NCBI GenBank assembly: GCA_002493945.1
Contig: DLAL01000085.1
Span: forward strand, 123,632 to 166,474
From: Porphyromonadaceae bacterium UBA7048
GTDB lineage: Bacteria > Bacteroidota > Bacteroidia > Bacteroidales > Muribaculaceae
Reading direction: 5' to 3'
Length of the DNA stretch: 42,843 bases
Of this stretch, positions 7,136-15,351 are shown piece by piece; within the stretch, counting starts at the first letter, position 1; the number at the start of each line of letters is the position of its first letter. The notes beneath the pieces were generated by a model. That model was not told the origin of the DNA. It was given only the letters and a program-made list of their open reading frames with translations, and searched no databases. Both the position numbers and the translations under genes were made by a program.

Positions 7136-8497
7136 TTATCCCACCAGATCGGCGAGTCCGTCTGCCGGCACGGTGGTCTGTGTGCCGTCGGCCATGTTCT
7201 TGACCGTCACGGTGCCGTCAGCAAGTTCCGACTCGCCTATGATGGCGAAGAAGGGCACGGCCAGAGCGTTGGCGTAGCCTATCTGCTTCTTCATCTTCGA
7301 CTGGTCGGGATAGATTTCGGCCGAAATGCCCTGTGCACGGAGCTGCTTGATGAGCCGGAGCGACGCGGCAGCCTCGGCTGCACCGAAGTTGGCGAAGAGC
7401 ACACGGGTGGAGTTGGCCGTCTCCGACGGGAAGAGATTGAGCGCCAGGAGCACGTCATAGATGCGGTCGGCGCCGAAGGATATGCCTACGCCCGAGATGC
7501 CGTCAAGGCCGAAGATGCCGGTGAGGTTGTCGTAGCGGCCGCCGCCCGAGATGCTGCCTATCTCGGCGTCGAGAGCCTTCACCTCGATGATGGTGCCGGT
7601 GTAGTAGCTCAGGCCGCGCGCGAGCGACACGTCGATGTCGAGCTGTGCGTTCAGGCCCAGCGCGAGGGTGCCTTCGTAGACCGTGCGGAGTTCTTCGACA
7701 CCCTTGGTGCCGGTCTCGCTCGGAGCAAGGAGTTCGGCGAGTTTGGCGAGACGTTCGGGACCCGTGCCGTCAATCTCGAGGATGGGGCGCAGAGCCTCTA
7801 TCGACTGCTGCGACAGACCGCGGTCGGCGAGTTCCTCATTGACCTTGTCAAGACCGATTTTGTCGATTTTGTCGATGGCCACGGTGATGTCGACGAGTTT
7901 GTCGGGCGCGCCGATGAGTTCGGCTATGCCGGCCAGAATCTTGCGGTTGTTCAGCTTGATGGCCACACGGATGCCGAGACGCGAGAACACCATGTCCTCC
8001 ATCTGGAGCAGCTCTATCTCGTTCAGCAGCGAGTCGGAGCCGACCATATCGGCGTCGCACTGATAAAACTCGCGGTAGCGGCCTTTCTGCGGACGGTCGG
8101 CGCGCCATACGGGCTGTATCTGGAAGCGCTTGAAGGGGAGCTGGAGTTCGTCGCGGTGCTGCACGACGAAGCGTGCGAAAGGCACCGTGAGGTCGTAGCG
8201 CAGGCCGCGGTCGCAGATTTTAGCGGCCAGGCGCAGAGTGTCGTTGGCCTCTATCAGAGCGGGGTCCACACCCTTGAGGTAGTCGCCCGAATTGAGAATC
8301 TTGAAGAGGAGCTTGTCGCCCTCTTCGCCGTACTTGCCCATCAGCGTGGAGAGATTCTCCATGGCCGGAGTCTCGATCTGACGGAATCCGAAAAGACGGA
8401 ACACCTCGCGGATGGTGTCGAATATATAGTTGCGGCGAGCCATCTCCACGGGGGAGAAGTCGCGCGTACCCTTGGGGGTGGAAGGTTTCTGTGCCAT
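7136..8497 (-). CDS. hisS: Histidine-tRNA ligase
   Basis: This 453-residue class II aminoacyl-tRNA synthetase charges tRNA-His. The start MAQKPSTPKGTRDFSP holds the PKGTRDF motif. Class II motif 1 is in the FGFRQIETPAME region. Motif 2 with the adjacent loop is QPVWRADRPQKGRYREFYQCD. The histidine-specific ARGLSYYTG and SGGGRYDNLTGIFG follow, then motif 3 GVGISFGADRIYD. The C-terminal anticodon-binding domain covers about residues 355-450. The length is typical of Bacteroidetes. A promoter box lies 21 bases upstream of the start. Confidence 0.97.
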   Translation of the reverse strand: MAQKPSTPKGTRDFSPVEMARRNYIFDTIREVFRLFGFRQIETPAMENLSTLMGKYGEEGDKLLFKILNSGDYLKGVDPALIEANDTLRLAAKICDRGLRYDLTVPFARFVVQHRDELQLPFKRFQIQPVWRADRPQKGRYREFYQCDADMVGSDSLLNEIELLQMEDMVFSRLGIRVAIKLNNRKILAGIAELIGAPDKLVDITVAIDKIDKIGLDKVNEELADRGLSQQSIEALRPILEIDGTGPERLAKLAELLAPSETGTKGVEELRTVYEGTLALGLNAQLDIDVSLARGLSYYTGTIIEVKALDAEIGSISGGGRYDNLTGIFGLDGISGVGISFGADRIYDVLLALNLFPSETANSTRVLFANFGAAEAAASLRLIKQLRAQGISAEIYPDQSKMKKQIGYANALAVPFFAIIGESELADGTVTVKNMADGTQTTVPADGLADLVG

Positions 8498-8517
8498 TTG
8501 TGATTTCTAATTTTGCA

Positions 8518-8525
8518 CAAAATTA
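8518..8525 (-). promoter_or_regulatory. Promoter -7 box for hisS
   Basis: The minus strand reads TAATTTTG, matching TAnnTTTG, with an ATTG about 20 bases upstream. The box lies in the 57-base gap between the barrel protein stop and hisS and gives a leader of about 15 bases. Confidence 0.65.
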
Positions 8526-8554
8526 CGCAAAAAACCACGGATATGCAATACCTC

Positions 8555-9208
8555 TCAGAAGTAATAGGTCAGGCCGAGCGACACGCGGTTTTCGCGGAAC
8601 GTCATGTCGCCTTTATGAAGGTTGGAGATGCCCAGGTCGCCCTCTACAGAGACGGTCACACTGCCGACAGGGAAGCCGATGCCCACCTTCCAGCCGCAGT
8701 CAAAGCGGCGCTGCGACCGCCACAGGTCGATGCCGTCGTCCTCGGCTTCGGAGGGCATCGATATGTCGCCTGCGAGGGCATAGCTCAGCTGCGGACCGGT
8801 GAACACGTTCATGCCGAAGCTGTCCGAGAAGTCGAACGTATAGCCGAACACGAGCGGAACACGCACACCGAATTTCTTCACCGGCCCGTCGACCTGAATG
8901 GAATTGACATCATCCATCAACACATACAGGTCACGGATTTTATACTGCCCGTAGAAGAGCGACACACCCGGCTCGAAGTAGAAGCCGTACCCCAGATAGA
9001 GGTTGCACACCACGCCTGCGGAGATGCCCGTGCCGGTGCGGAAGAAGTCATTCGATACACCCTTGCTGTGTATGTCGCCGGGGAGCTCGACATTCAGGTT
9101 GGCCTTGATACCCCATATCGGACCGGTATTGTCCTGAGCCGAGAGATGAAATGACGATAAAGCGAGAGCCGGTGTCAGGAGGAGCGATGCGATGAAGTCA
9201 CGTTTCAT
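8555..9208 (-). CDS. Outer-membrane beta-barrel protein (porin-like family)
   Basis: This is a 217-residue protein with an N-terminal signal peptide ending near ALSSFHLSAQD. The mature part alternates hydrophobic and polar residues with aromatic girdles (YLGYGFYFEPGVSLFYGQYKI, VPLVFGYTFDF, VSLGLTYYF). It ends in aromatic YYF, the usual outer-membrane insertion signal. These are the marks of the small eight-to-ten-strand outer membrane protein beta-barrel family common in Bacteroidetes. The function is unknown; such proteins are mostly structural or receptor-like. The gene is monocistronic and divergent from the MFS transporter. No clear promoter box was found upstream on its own strand. Confidence 0.8.
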   Translation of the reverse strand: MKRDFIASLLLTPALALSSFHLSAQDNTGPIWGIKANLNVELPGDIHSKGVSNDFFRTGTGISAGVVCNLYLGYGFYFEPGVSLFYGQYKIRDLYVLMDDVNSIQVDGPVKKFGVRVPLVFGYTFDFSDSFGMNVFTGPQLSYALAGDISMPSEAEDDGIDLWRSQRRFDCGWKVGIGFPVGSVTVSVEGDLGISNLHKGDMTFRENRVSLGLTYYF

Positions 9209-9316
9209 AAAGAGAGGATGTTGGGTTGCTATATCAGACTAACGGAAAGCGTGCGCTGAATATTATGACGTAGATATTTTTTTCGGGAGCTTGCACTATG
9301 TTTCATCAATAATGCG

Positions 9317-9324
9317 TAAATTTG
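9317..9324 (+). promoter_or_regulatory. Promoter -7 box for the MFS transporter
   Basis: TAAATTTG is a perfect -7 box, 44 bases before the ATG. The -33 element is weak (TTG at 9291-9293). Confidence 0.6.
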
Positions 9325-9368
9325 CACTTTAATCAGAAAAACCAAAGAAAAAGTAATTTATTGCAACA

Positions 9369-10796
9369 ATGACAGCAACAATCCAAACAACTCTGCGCGA
9401 CAAGGCGTGGGCCCGCTGGACAGCGCTGGTGCTGGTGGCACTGATGATGTTCTTCGCCTACATGTTTGTCGACGTCATGTCGCCCCTCCAGTCGCTGGTC
9501 GAGACCCAGCTCGGCTGGTCGCCCGGCGCATTCGGCTACTACGCCGGTGCCGAATACATCCTCAACGTGTTCGGCTTCCTCATCCTGGCAGGTATCATCC
9601 TCGACAAGATGGGCATCCGCTTCACAGGCGTGCTCTCGGCATCGGTAATGCTCGTAGGCGCCTGCATCAAGCTCTACGCCATCAGCTCGTACTTCGCCGG
9701 CACGGCCTTCGAGCAGTGGCTCTCGTCGTGGTGGACCGAGATGCCCGGCAGCGCCAAGCTCGCCGCCCTCGGATTCATGATATTCGGCTGCGGCTGCGAG
9801 ATGGCAGGCATCACCGTGTCCAAGACACTGGCCAAGTGGTTCGAAGGCCATGAGATGGCACTCGCCATGGGTCTCGAGATGGCTCTGGCGCGCGTAGGTG
9901 TGTTCGCCATCTTCTCCATATCTCCCCGTATCGCATCATGGTTCGGCACCCCCGACGTGGTCGTTCCGGTGGCATTCTGCACCGTCCTGCTGCTCATCGG
10001 CCTCATATCGTACATCGTGTTCACATTCATGGACACACGGCTCGACCGTGAGGTGGCCTCAGCCTCCGACGCTCCCTCGGACGAGGAGTTCAAGATGAGC
10101 GACGTAGGCAATATCCTCAAGAGCAAACTCTTCTGGATTGTAGCCATGCTCTGCGTGCTCTACTACTCGGCTATCTTCCCCTTCCAGCGCTTCGCCACCA
10201 ACATGCTCCAGTGCAACCTCCACATGGACGAGGCTGCCGCAGCCGACATCTTCCGCTGGTTCCCCATCGGAGCCGCCGCCCTCACCCCCGTGCTGGGCTA
10301 CGTGCTTGACCGCTACGGCCGCGGCGCCACCATGCTCATAGCAGGCGCCATACTGATGATAGCCTGCCACCTGACGTTCGCGCTCGTGCTCCCCGTCTAT
10401 CCGGCCACATGGCTCGCCTTCACGGCCATAATCGTGCTGGGCATATCGTTCTCGCTCGTTCCGGCATCGCTGTGGCCCTCCGTACCCAAAATCATGGAAG
10501 CCCGCTACCTCGGCTCGGCCTACTCGCTGATATTCTGGGTGCAGAACATCGGTCTGGCCCTCTTCCCCATCCTCATCGGCCAGGTGCTGATGTGGTCCAA
10601 CCCCGGCATCTCCGACCCGATGAAGTACAACTACACCGCTCCGATGCTGCTCTTCGCCAGCCTGGGCGTACTCGCCCTCATCTTCGGCATCTGGCTCAAG
10701 GCTCTCAACGCCAAGCACAAATACGGACTGGAAGACCCCAACATGGCTCCGTCCAAGGATGTGCTCGAAGCCGAAGACGAGCAGGCCGACGCATAA
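9369..10796 (+). CDS. Major facilitator superfamily transporter
   Basis: This is a 475-residue inner-membrane protein with about 12 hydrophobic segments. The first is at about residues 17-36 (ALVLVALMMFFAYMFVD). The MFS loop motif between segments 2 and 3 is read in LDKMGIRFTG, and its second-half equivalent is LDRYGRGATM. A hydrophilic central loop (about 222-250, RLDREVASASDAPSDEEF) separates the two six-helix halves. The overall appearance (QTxLGWSPGAFGYY start, GxxxSLVPASLWPSVP in segment 10) resembles the MFSD1-like group of uncharacterised MFS proteins. The substrate is not predictable. The gene is transcribed alone and followed by a strong terminator. Confidence 0.9.
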   Translation: MTATIQTTLRDKAWARWTALVLVALMMFFAYMFVDVMSPLQSLVETQLGWSPGAFGYYAGAEYILNVFGFLILAGIILDKMGIRFTGVLSASVMLVGACIKLYAISSYFAGTAFEQWLSSWWTEMPGSAKLAALGFMIFGCGCEMAGITVSKTLAKWFEGHEMALAMGLEMALARVGVFAIFSISPRIASWFGTPDVVVPVAFCTVLLLIGLISYIVFTFMDTRLDREVASASDAPSDEEFKMSDVGNILKSKLFWIVAMLCVLYYSAIFPFQRFATNMLQCNLHMDEAAAADIFRWFPIGAAALTPVLGYVLDRYGRGATMLIAGAILMIACHLTFALVLPVYPATWLAFTAIIVLGISFSLVPASLWPSVPKIMEARYLGSAYSLIFWVQNIGLALFPILIGQVLMWSNPGISDPMKYNYTAPMLLFASLGVLALIFGIWLKALNAKHKYGLEDPNMAPSKDVLEAEDEQADA

Positions 10797-10823
10797 TTCC
10801 GGCACCGGCCTTATTTACGCCAA

Positions 10824-10861
10824 CAGGGTCGCGGACACCAGTCCGCGGCCCTGCTTTTTTC
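10824..10861 (+). terminator. Rho-independent terminator after the MFS gene
   Basis: A 13-bp stem, CAGGGTCGCGGAC paired with GTCCGCGGCCCTG with one wobble pair (10824-10836 with 10841-10853), is followed by CTTTTTT. Confidence 0.93.
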
Positions 10862-10875
10862 TATCCGGACCCGGT

Positions 10876-11256
10876 TCAGCGCACAAGGCGGTAGCCGGCG
10901 TAGAGCAGCGCGAATCCCACGGCTATGCTCAGCAGCATGTACAGCACAACGAGCAGGAAGCGCGACTGACCGAACAGCAGCGAATTCTCGTTGATGAACG
11001 TAGAGAACGTCGTGAAGCCTCCGCAGAAGCCCACAGTGAGCAGCAGACGCAGCTGAGGCGACATCAGCGCGCCGCGGTCAGCCAGCCCGTAGAACAGCCC
11101 TATAAGGAAGCATCCGAGCACGTTCACGGCGAACGTTCCCCACGGGAAGGCTGTCGCAGCAGGGAACCACGACTGAACGGCACGACTGAGCGCATAGCGG
11201 CATACACCGCCCAGTCCGCTGCCGACGAATACGGCTAAAAATGGTAATATTTTCAT
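10876..11256 (-). CDS. crcB: Fluoride channel CrcB/FluC
   Basis: This is a 126-residue membrane protein with four hydrophobic segments. The family hallmarks are present: GGVCRYALSR, the conserved Asn in FAVNVLGCFLIG, and GFCGGFTTFSTF with the TTFSTF pore motif. Dual-topology dimers export fluoride. The frame is open upstream to 11622, but residue 123 of that frame is the MKILPF start and the earlier part belongs to an unrelated regulator remnant. 126 residues is the normal family size. There is no obvious separate promoter box directly before 11256, so transcription may come from the TATCTTTG box at 11635-11628, through the remnant. No fluoride riboswitch was recognised. Confidence 0.93.
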   Translation of the reverse strand: MKILPFLAVFVGSGLGGVCRYALSRAVQSWFPAATAFPWGTFAVNVLGCFLIGLFYGLADRGALMSPQLRLLLTVGFCGGFTTFSTFINENSLLFGQSRFLLVVLYMLLSIAVGFALLYAGYRLVR

Positions 11257-11622
11257 TATAAGTGATTGCGATATTTCCGCATGAGTAATCGAAGGATTAT
11301 CTCTCATAAGCTGCAATGCTCTCTTTTGCGTCCGTGTCAGTTTTACACCGACATTTACACCGACATTTGCAGGGACATCCATGTCCGTCGAGACAAGACT
11401 CTGCACAGCAGACTTCAGCGGAAATGACACAGTGGCAATAGTCCGGTCACTTTCAATCGTCGGACGAGTACCGGTCAATGCTTCCCGGCTCGCAAGTTTG
11501 TTCATGCCGTAGCCGGCATTTTCAGCGATACCTGCGTACCAGAAAAGTTTCGCGGCCTTGACCTCGAAATCGTTCCACTCTATGTCGCGTAGCCGTGCTA
11601 CGAGTTCGTCTTTAGTCATCAC
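11257..11622 (-). pseudogene. Remnant of an AlbA_2-type (Schlafen-like) transcriptional regulator, internally deleted and truncated, fused in frame to crcB
   Basis: These 122 codons are open and run without a stop into crcB. The first 24 residues (MTKDELVARLRDIEWNDFEVK) match the N-terminus of the AlbA_2/HATPase_c_4 regulator family. They jump at once to the C-terminal part of the same family (AGIAENAGYGMNKL, then ESDRTIATVSFPL). That implies an in-frame loss of some 250 or more central residues. A winged-helix start follows (TRTQKRALQLMRDNPSITHAEISQSL) and breaks off at the crcB ATG, where a recognition helix and wing should continue. The ATG is at 11619, with an in-frame GTG one codon earlier. 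A TATCTTTG promoter box is retained just upstream. Whether a CrcB fusion protein is made is unknown. Confidence 0.7.
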
Positions 11623-11627
11623 AGATG

Positions 11628-11635
11628 CAAAGATA
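11628..11635 (-). promoter_or_regulatory. Promoter -7 box upstream of the regulator remnant and crcB
   Basis: The minus strand reads TATCTTTG (TAnnTTTG). The predicted start site falls next to the ATG at 11619, so the transcript would be almost leaderless. Confidence 0.5.
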
Positions 11636-11642
11636 CTATCTG

Positions 11643-11680
11643 AGGAGGCTGAGGGAAACTGATTTTTCCCTCAGCCTCCT
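11643..11680. repeat. Perfect 16-bp inverted repeat
   Basis: AGGAGGCTGAGGGAAA (11643-11658) and its exact reverse complement (11665-11680) enclose a 6-base loop. The repeat starts 4 bases after the stop of the 525-residue gene, the place of a terminator. Neither strand has a T-run after it, so intrinsic termination is uncertain. It could also stabilise the mRNA 3' end or mark a junction. Confidence 0.85.
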
Positions 11681-11683
11681 GAT

Positions 11684-13261
11684 TCATACACCGTCACCTG
11701 AATAGATGCCGGATGCTTTGGCCAGCTCTAAAAAATCATCGTCAATATCGGGGTCTTCCCAACGTGAGAAGCCGCATAGGAACCGGAGATTCTCACGTAC
11801 AATCCTATGTCCGAACTCCTTGCCCTGCGATACATTCAGATTCGCATAGGGCAGCATATCATTCTCCTGAATATATGCAGCAACATCGTCGGCTGCGTTG
11901 GCACCCATGACTATCCACCTCGAGAGGTCGCTGCGCTCGGCTGACTCACGTTTCTTGAAGAACGGATTCTCCGTATCTTTGAAAACTTCTGCATAATCCG
12001 GAAGCACCACAGGGGCGGACTCATCGCTGAGCAACAGCACAATATTCTTCTTATAATCAGGTAGCGCAGCTTCGGCATGAAGCGGATGTCCAAGAAATAT
12101 GCCCATTTCCTCCATGGTGCTGAAATAGAACACCCGCCGTCCGCCGTGACTGCGTATTATATCGCGTATCTCGTCTGTAGCAACGAGCGTCTCCTTACTC
12201 TCATCCATATCCGTCACATCTTCTTTGGAGAAAGTCGACAGACCGTTCGGATACCATAAATCTCCGAACCTGACGAGAGCAACCATCACAGACTTCAATC
12301 CCACGACAGACTTCAGAGAAAACGACTTCATGTCACATCGGTACTCGGTTCCGGCGACGTCGGCGAGGACGAGGATTCCGTCGCTGCAGCCGCTAATCCG
12401 GTATCTGCCGAACAATTCAGTCTTAATCTGACCGATGTCAGCGGACAGATTGCCAAAACCATACTGCCCGGCCATCTGAGCCAACAGAAGAGGAGTGGAG
12501 CAACCAAGCATACTGATGTGCGCATCAAAACACCTCCGCACCTCGGCCATAAAATGTGCTTCAGGTCCGGTAATCGGGCTATTTTCCCACGTCGCCAGCT
12601 TCCATGCCTCAGCCATTATCGACAGACGCCTCGACGGAGCACAAGTCAGCGGATTATCAGCATAGAGCCACACTGCCAACTTACGTATTTCATAGATATC
12701 TCCGCTCCGGAAGCAGTCAGCCACTTTGCGGCGAAGCCTGGGGACATCGGGAGCTCTATCAAATTCATCGACAAGAACATCAAAAGCAATATCCGCCACA
12801 GCGCTCAAAGAATCGCTATATGGCGAAAAGACGCAGCCGTCGTTACCTGCCGACATCATAAGGGCCTGCCACAGCAGAAGCCGCACATCCTCGATGTTGA
12901 TGTCATCATCGAAATAGTCCGAGGGCTCACAGTCGAAAAACGGAAGATTCCGGCCCTCGCGCCTCCGGTACAGTTCACGCACCGCAGGCCAGACACCGAT
13001 GTCAGCCACGACGTCCTCAAGATAAGCAGCCAGCGTGACTGCAGCCCTGAATATAAAACGGTCCGGAAGATCATCTCCAAGGGGCAAACGGGAGAATTCT
13101 GAGCCAAGACGGGTTGCAACACGGGCATAGAATACGTCAGAAGCACACGCGAGGTGGCAGAGATGGGTACGGGCAATCTCACCGGGCACAACCGGCTCGA
13201 AGACTGCGGAAGCGCCCTTCTCGGGCACGTGACGATAAGCGTTATAGCGGCTATCTCTCAT
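11684..13261 (-). CDS. Uncharacterised 525-residue protein
   Basis: I do not recognise this family with confidence. It is a soluble protein with no signal peptide, no membrane segments and no clear enzyme motif. An acidic stretch SDYFDDDINIEDVRLLLWQAL lies near residues 113-133. The C-terminal 80 residues (NPFFKKRESAERSDLSRW, then a MLPYANLNVSQGKEFG region) recall, from memory only, the Bacteroidales DUF3843-type proteins. Codon use is less GC-biased than the ribosomal genes next door. It begins 47 bases past the tRNA-Arg 3' end, with the tRNA terminator between them. No promoter box was found, so it is either weakly expressed by readthrough or starts at a later ATG. Its position between a tRNA gene and a broken regulator suggests an accessory gene. 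Confidence 0.75.
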   Translation of the reverse strand: MRDSRYNAYRHVPEKGASAVFEPVVPGEIARTHLCHLACASDVFYARVATRLGSEFSRLPLGDDLPDRFIFRAAVTLAAYLEDVVADIGVWPAVRELYRRREGRNLPFFDCEPSDYFDDDINIEDVRLLLWQALMMSAGNDGCVFSPYSDSLSAVADIAFDVLVDEFDRAPDVPRLRRKVADCFRSGDIYEIRKLAVWLYADNPLTCAPSRRLSIMAEAWKLATWENSPITGPEAHFMAEVRRCFDAHISMLGCSTPLLLAQMAGQYGFGNLSADIGQIKTELFGRYRISGCSDGILVLADVAGTEYRCDMKSFSLKSVVGLKSVMVALVRFGDLWYPNGLSTFSKEDVTDMDESKETLVATDEIRDIIRSHGGRRVFYFSTMEEMGIFLGHPLHAEAALPDYKKNIVLLLSDESAPVVLPDYAEVFKDTENPFFKKRESAERSDLSRWIVMGANAADDVAAYIQENDMLPYANLNVSQGKEFGHRIVRENLRFLCGFSRWEDPDIDDDFLELAKASGIYSGDGV

Positions 13262-13271
13262 AAGAGTCTGT

Positions 13272-13303
13272 AAAAAAATTTAAGGTCACCATCTGGTGAC
13301 CTT
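13272..13303 (-). terminator. Rho-independent terminator after tRNA-Arg
   Basis: On the minus strand, AAGGTCACC pairs with GGTGACCTT across a 4-base loop (13303-13295 with 13290-13282). AAATTTTTTT follows. It would end the tsf/tRNA transcript just before the 525-residue gene. Confidence 0.9.
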
Positions 13304-13308
13304 TTTCG

Positions 13309-13382
13309 TGATCCGGACGCGATTCGAACGCGTGACCGTCTGCTTAGAAGGCAGATGCTCTATCCAGCTGAGCTACCGGACC
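13309..13382 (-). tRNA. tRNA-Arg (anticodon TCT)
   Basis: The 74-base cloverleaf reads on the minus strand. The acceptor stem is GGTCCGG with CCGGATC (one wobble pair), and the D-arm is GCTCAGCTGGATAGAGC. The anticodon stem TCTGC/GCAGA encloses the loop CTTCTAA with anticodon TCT, and the T-arm is ACGCG TTCGAAT CGCGT. CCA is not encoded. It reads AGA codons and lies directly downstream of tsf. Confidence 0.97.
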
Positions 13383-13389
13383 CCTTAAA

Positions 13390-13412
13390 CGCTGCGGTTT
13401 GGAGCCGCAGCG
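13390..13412 (-). terminator. Hairpin between tsf and tRNA-Arg
   Basis: An 8-bp stem CGCTGCGG / CCGCAGCG with a 7-base loop lies 18 bases after the tsf stop. Only GTTTAA follows on the minus strand, so termination is likely to be partial. It may instead be a processing hairpin on a tsf-tRNA co-transcript. Confidence 0.6.
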
Positions 13413-13430
13413 CTGTATATGTCGTTCTTA

Positions 13431-14423
13431 TTAGTCCTGGTTGAGGTTGATGCGCTTGAACGAAACGCATACAAGACCCTTAGCCGACTTTTCGAGGTAC
13501 TGGCCCACGGAGAGTTCGCCATCGGAGATGAAGGACTGTTCCATGAGGCAGTTCTCTTTGAAGAACTTGTTGAGACGGCCCTGGGCGATGTTCTGAATCA
13601 TCTGCTCGGGGAGGTTTGCAGCCTTAGCGGCAGCAGTCTCAGCCATGATGGCACGGCCCTGAGCTGCCTGCTCTTCGGTAATCCAGCCCTTAGCCATATT
13701 CGACTCGATGTGGTCTTCGCTGTCGAAGTGGTTGGGGTTGAGACCTGCTTTCTTGAGAGCAGCCTCAACGGCCTTGCGAACCTGCTCTTCCTTGGTCTTC
13801 TCGATGGCCACGTTGAGCTCGGAAGCCTTGACTTCTTCGGAGATTTCGTCGCGGTTTACGGCCATAGGATTCATCGAAGCAATCTGCATAGCTACTTCGC
13901 GGCCTACCTGATAGTCGACGTTCTCGAGGTTGAAGCCCGCGATGGTGCCGAGCTTGTTGCCGAAGTGTACGTAGCAGATGGTCGAGGGAGCCTCGAGACA
14001 TTCGTACTGCGAGAGTTCAATCTTCTCACCGGTCTTGCCGCTTTCGTCGGTGATGAGGTCGGCTACGACCTGACCGTCGATAGTAGCGTTCTTGAGTTCG
14101 TCAAGAGTCTTGATGCGGTTAGCCACGGCGAAGTCGAGGAGGGTCTGAGTGAGAGCGACGAAGCCTGCGTTCTTGGCCACGAAGTCGGTCTCGCAGCAGA
14201 GAGCTACGACAGCGGCGAAGTTGCCGTCGTTCTTGGCGAGGACGCAGCCTTCGGAAGCCTGACGGTCTTCACGCTTGGCGGCGATTGCCTTGCCTTTCTG
14301 ACGGAGGAGCTCGACAGCAGCGTCGATGTCGCCGTTAGTTTCGGCGAGAGCTTTTTTGCAGTCCATCAAGCCGGCGCTGGTAAGGTTGCGGAGCTTGGTG
14401 ATTTCTGCCATTGTTACTGCCAT
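13431..14423 (-). CDS. tsf: Translation elongation factor Ts
   Basis: This 330-residue cytoplasmic protein is the guanine-nucleotide exchange factor for EF-Tu. The N-terminal UBA-like domain reads ITKLRNLTSAGLMDCKKAL, with AAVELLRQKGKAIAAKR. The core motif for EF-Tu contact is CCETDFVAKNAGF, and the second dimerisation half follows to the end. The start MAVTMAEITKL matches the usual Bacteroides form, so 14423 was kept over the internal ATG at 14411. It lies 51 bases downstream of rpsB, the universal rpsB-tsf pair. Confidence 0.97.
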   Translation of the reverse strand: MAVTMAEITKLRNLTSAGLMDCKKALAETNGDIDAAVELLRQKGKAIAAKREDRQASEGCVLAKNDGNFAAVVALCCETDFVAKNAGFVALTQTLLDFAVANRIKTLDELKNATIDGQVVADLITDESGKTGEKIELSQYECLEAPSTICYVHFGNKLGTIAGFNLENVDYQVGREVAMQIASMNPMAVNRDEISEEVKASELNVAIEKTKEEQVRKAVEAALKKAGLNPNHFDSEDHIESNMAKGWITEEQAAQGRAIMAETAAAKAANLPEQMIQNIAQGRLNKFFKENCLMEQSFISDGELSVGQYLEKSAKGLVCVSFKRINLNQD

Positions 14424-14474
14424 ATGTATAGGAGTGTTAAGCGAGTTAATAATTAGAATCAGTGAAGCGTCGGA

Positions 14475-15311
14475 TTATTCGGCTTCGGCGGGAGCGGCTG
14501 CTTCGGGAGCTTCGGCTGCCTCAGCGGCGGGAGCGTCGTTGCGGCGCACGCGGCGGCGCTGACGGGGAGCGGCAGCTTCCTTCTCGTTCTGAGCTTCGGC
14601 TGCCTCGTTGTCGAGCTTTTCAGCCTTGCGCTCTTCGAGACCTTCGGCCATAGCGGCTACGAGTGTGCCGGCAATGAGTTCGATTGACTTCGAAGCGTCG
14701 TCGTTGGCGGGAATCACGTAGTCAACAGTCGAGGGATCGGAGTTGGTGTCGACCATAGCGATGACGGGGATGCCGAGACGGTTTGCTTCGGCAACTGCGA
14801 TGCGCTCTTTGAGTACGTCAACCACGAAGAGTGCCGAGGGGAGACGGTTGAGGTCGGCGATGGAGCCGAGGGTCTTCTCGAGTTTGGCACGCTGACGGGT
14901 GATCTGGAGACGTTCGCGCTTGGAGAGGTTGTCGAATGTACCGTCCTTGGTCATCTTGTCGATGGTGGTCATCTTGCGGACAGCCTTGCGGATGGTGGGG
15001 AAGTTGGTGAGCATACCGCCGGGCCAGCGTTCGATGACGTAGGGCATGCCTACTGAAGTGGCGAGGTCAGCGATTACCTGACGGGCCTGCTTCTTGGTGG
15101 CTACGAAGAGGACCTTTTTGCCTTGCTTGGCCATGCCGCGGAGCACGTTAGCTGCCTCGGCGAGCTTGGCTTGGGTCTTATAGAGGTCGATTATGTGGAT
15201 ACCGTTGCGCTCCATGAAGATGTAAGGTGCCATTGCGGGGTTCCATTTACGCTTGAGGTGGCCGAAGTGGCAACTTGCTTCGATGAGCTGTTCAAATGTG
15301 GGATTAGCCAT
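14475..15311 (-). CDS. rpsB: 30S ribosomal protein S2
   Basis: This is a 278-residue protein. The start MANPTFEQLIEASCHFGHLK, with the S2 signature around FGHLKRKWNPAMAPYIF, is followed by FVATKKQARQVI, ERWPGGMLTNFPTI and DTNSDPSTVDYVIPANDDA. S2 binds the 30S head-body junction and helps recruit S1 where present. The last 50 or so residues form an Ala/Glu-rich tail with a basic RQRRRVRR patch, longer than the E. coli protein and probably disordered. It is co-transcribed with tsf. Confidence 0.98.
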   Translation of the reverse strand: MANPTFEQLIEASCHFGHLKRKWNPAMAPYIFMERNGIHIIDLYKTQAKLAEAANVLRGMAKQGKKVLFVATKKQARQVIADLATSVGMPYVIERWPGGMLTNFPTIRKAVRKMTTIDKMTKDGTFDNLSKRERLQITRQRAKLEKTLGSIADLNRLPSALFVVDVLKERIAVAEANRLGIPVIAMVDTNSDPSTVDYVIPANDDASKSIELIAGTLVAAMAEGLEERKAEKLDNEAAEAQNEKEAAAPRQRRRVRRNDAPAAEAAEAPEAAAPAEAE

Positions 15312-15351
15312 TGTTGTTTGGTTGTTGAGTTTACGTTCTTAAAAATTTGGC

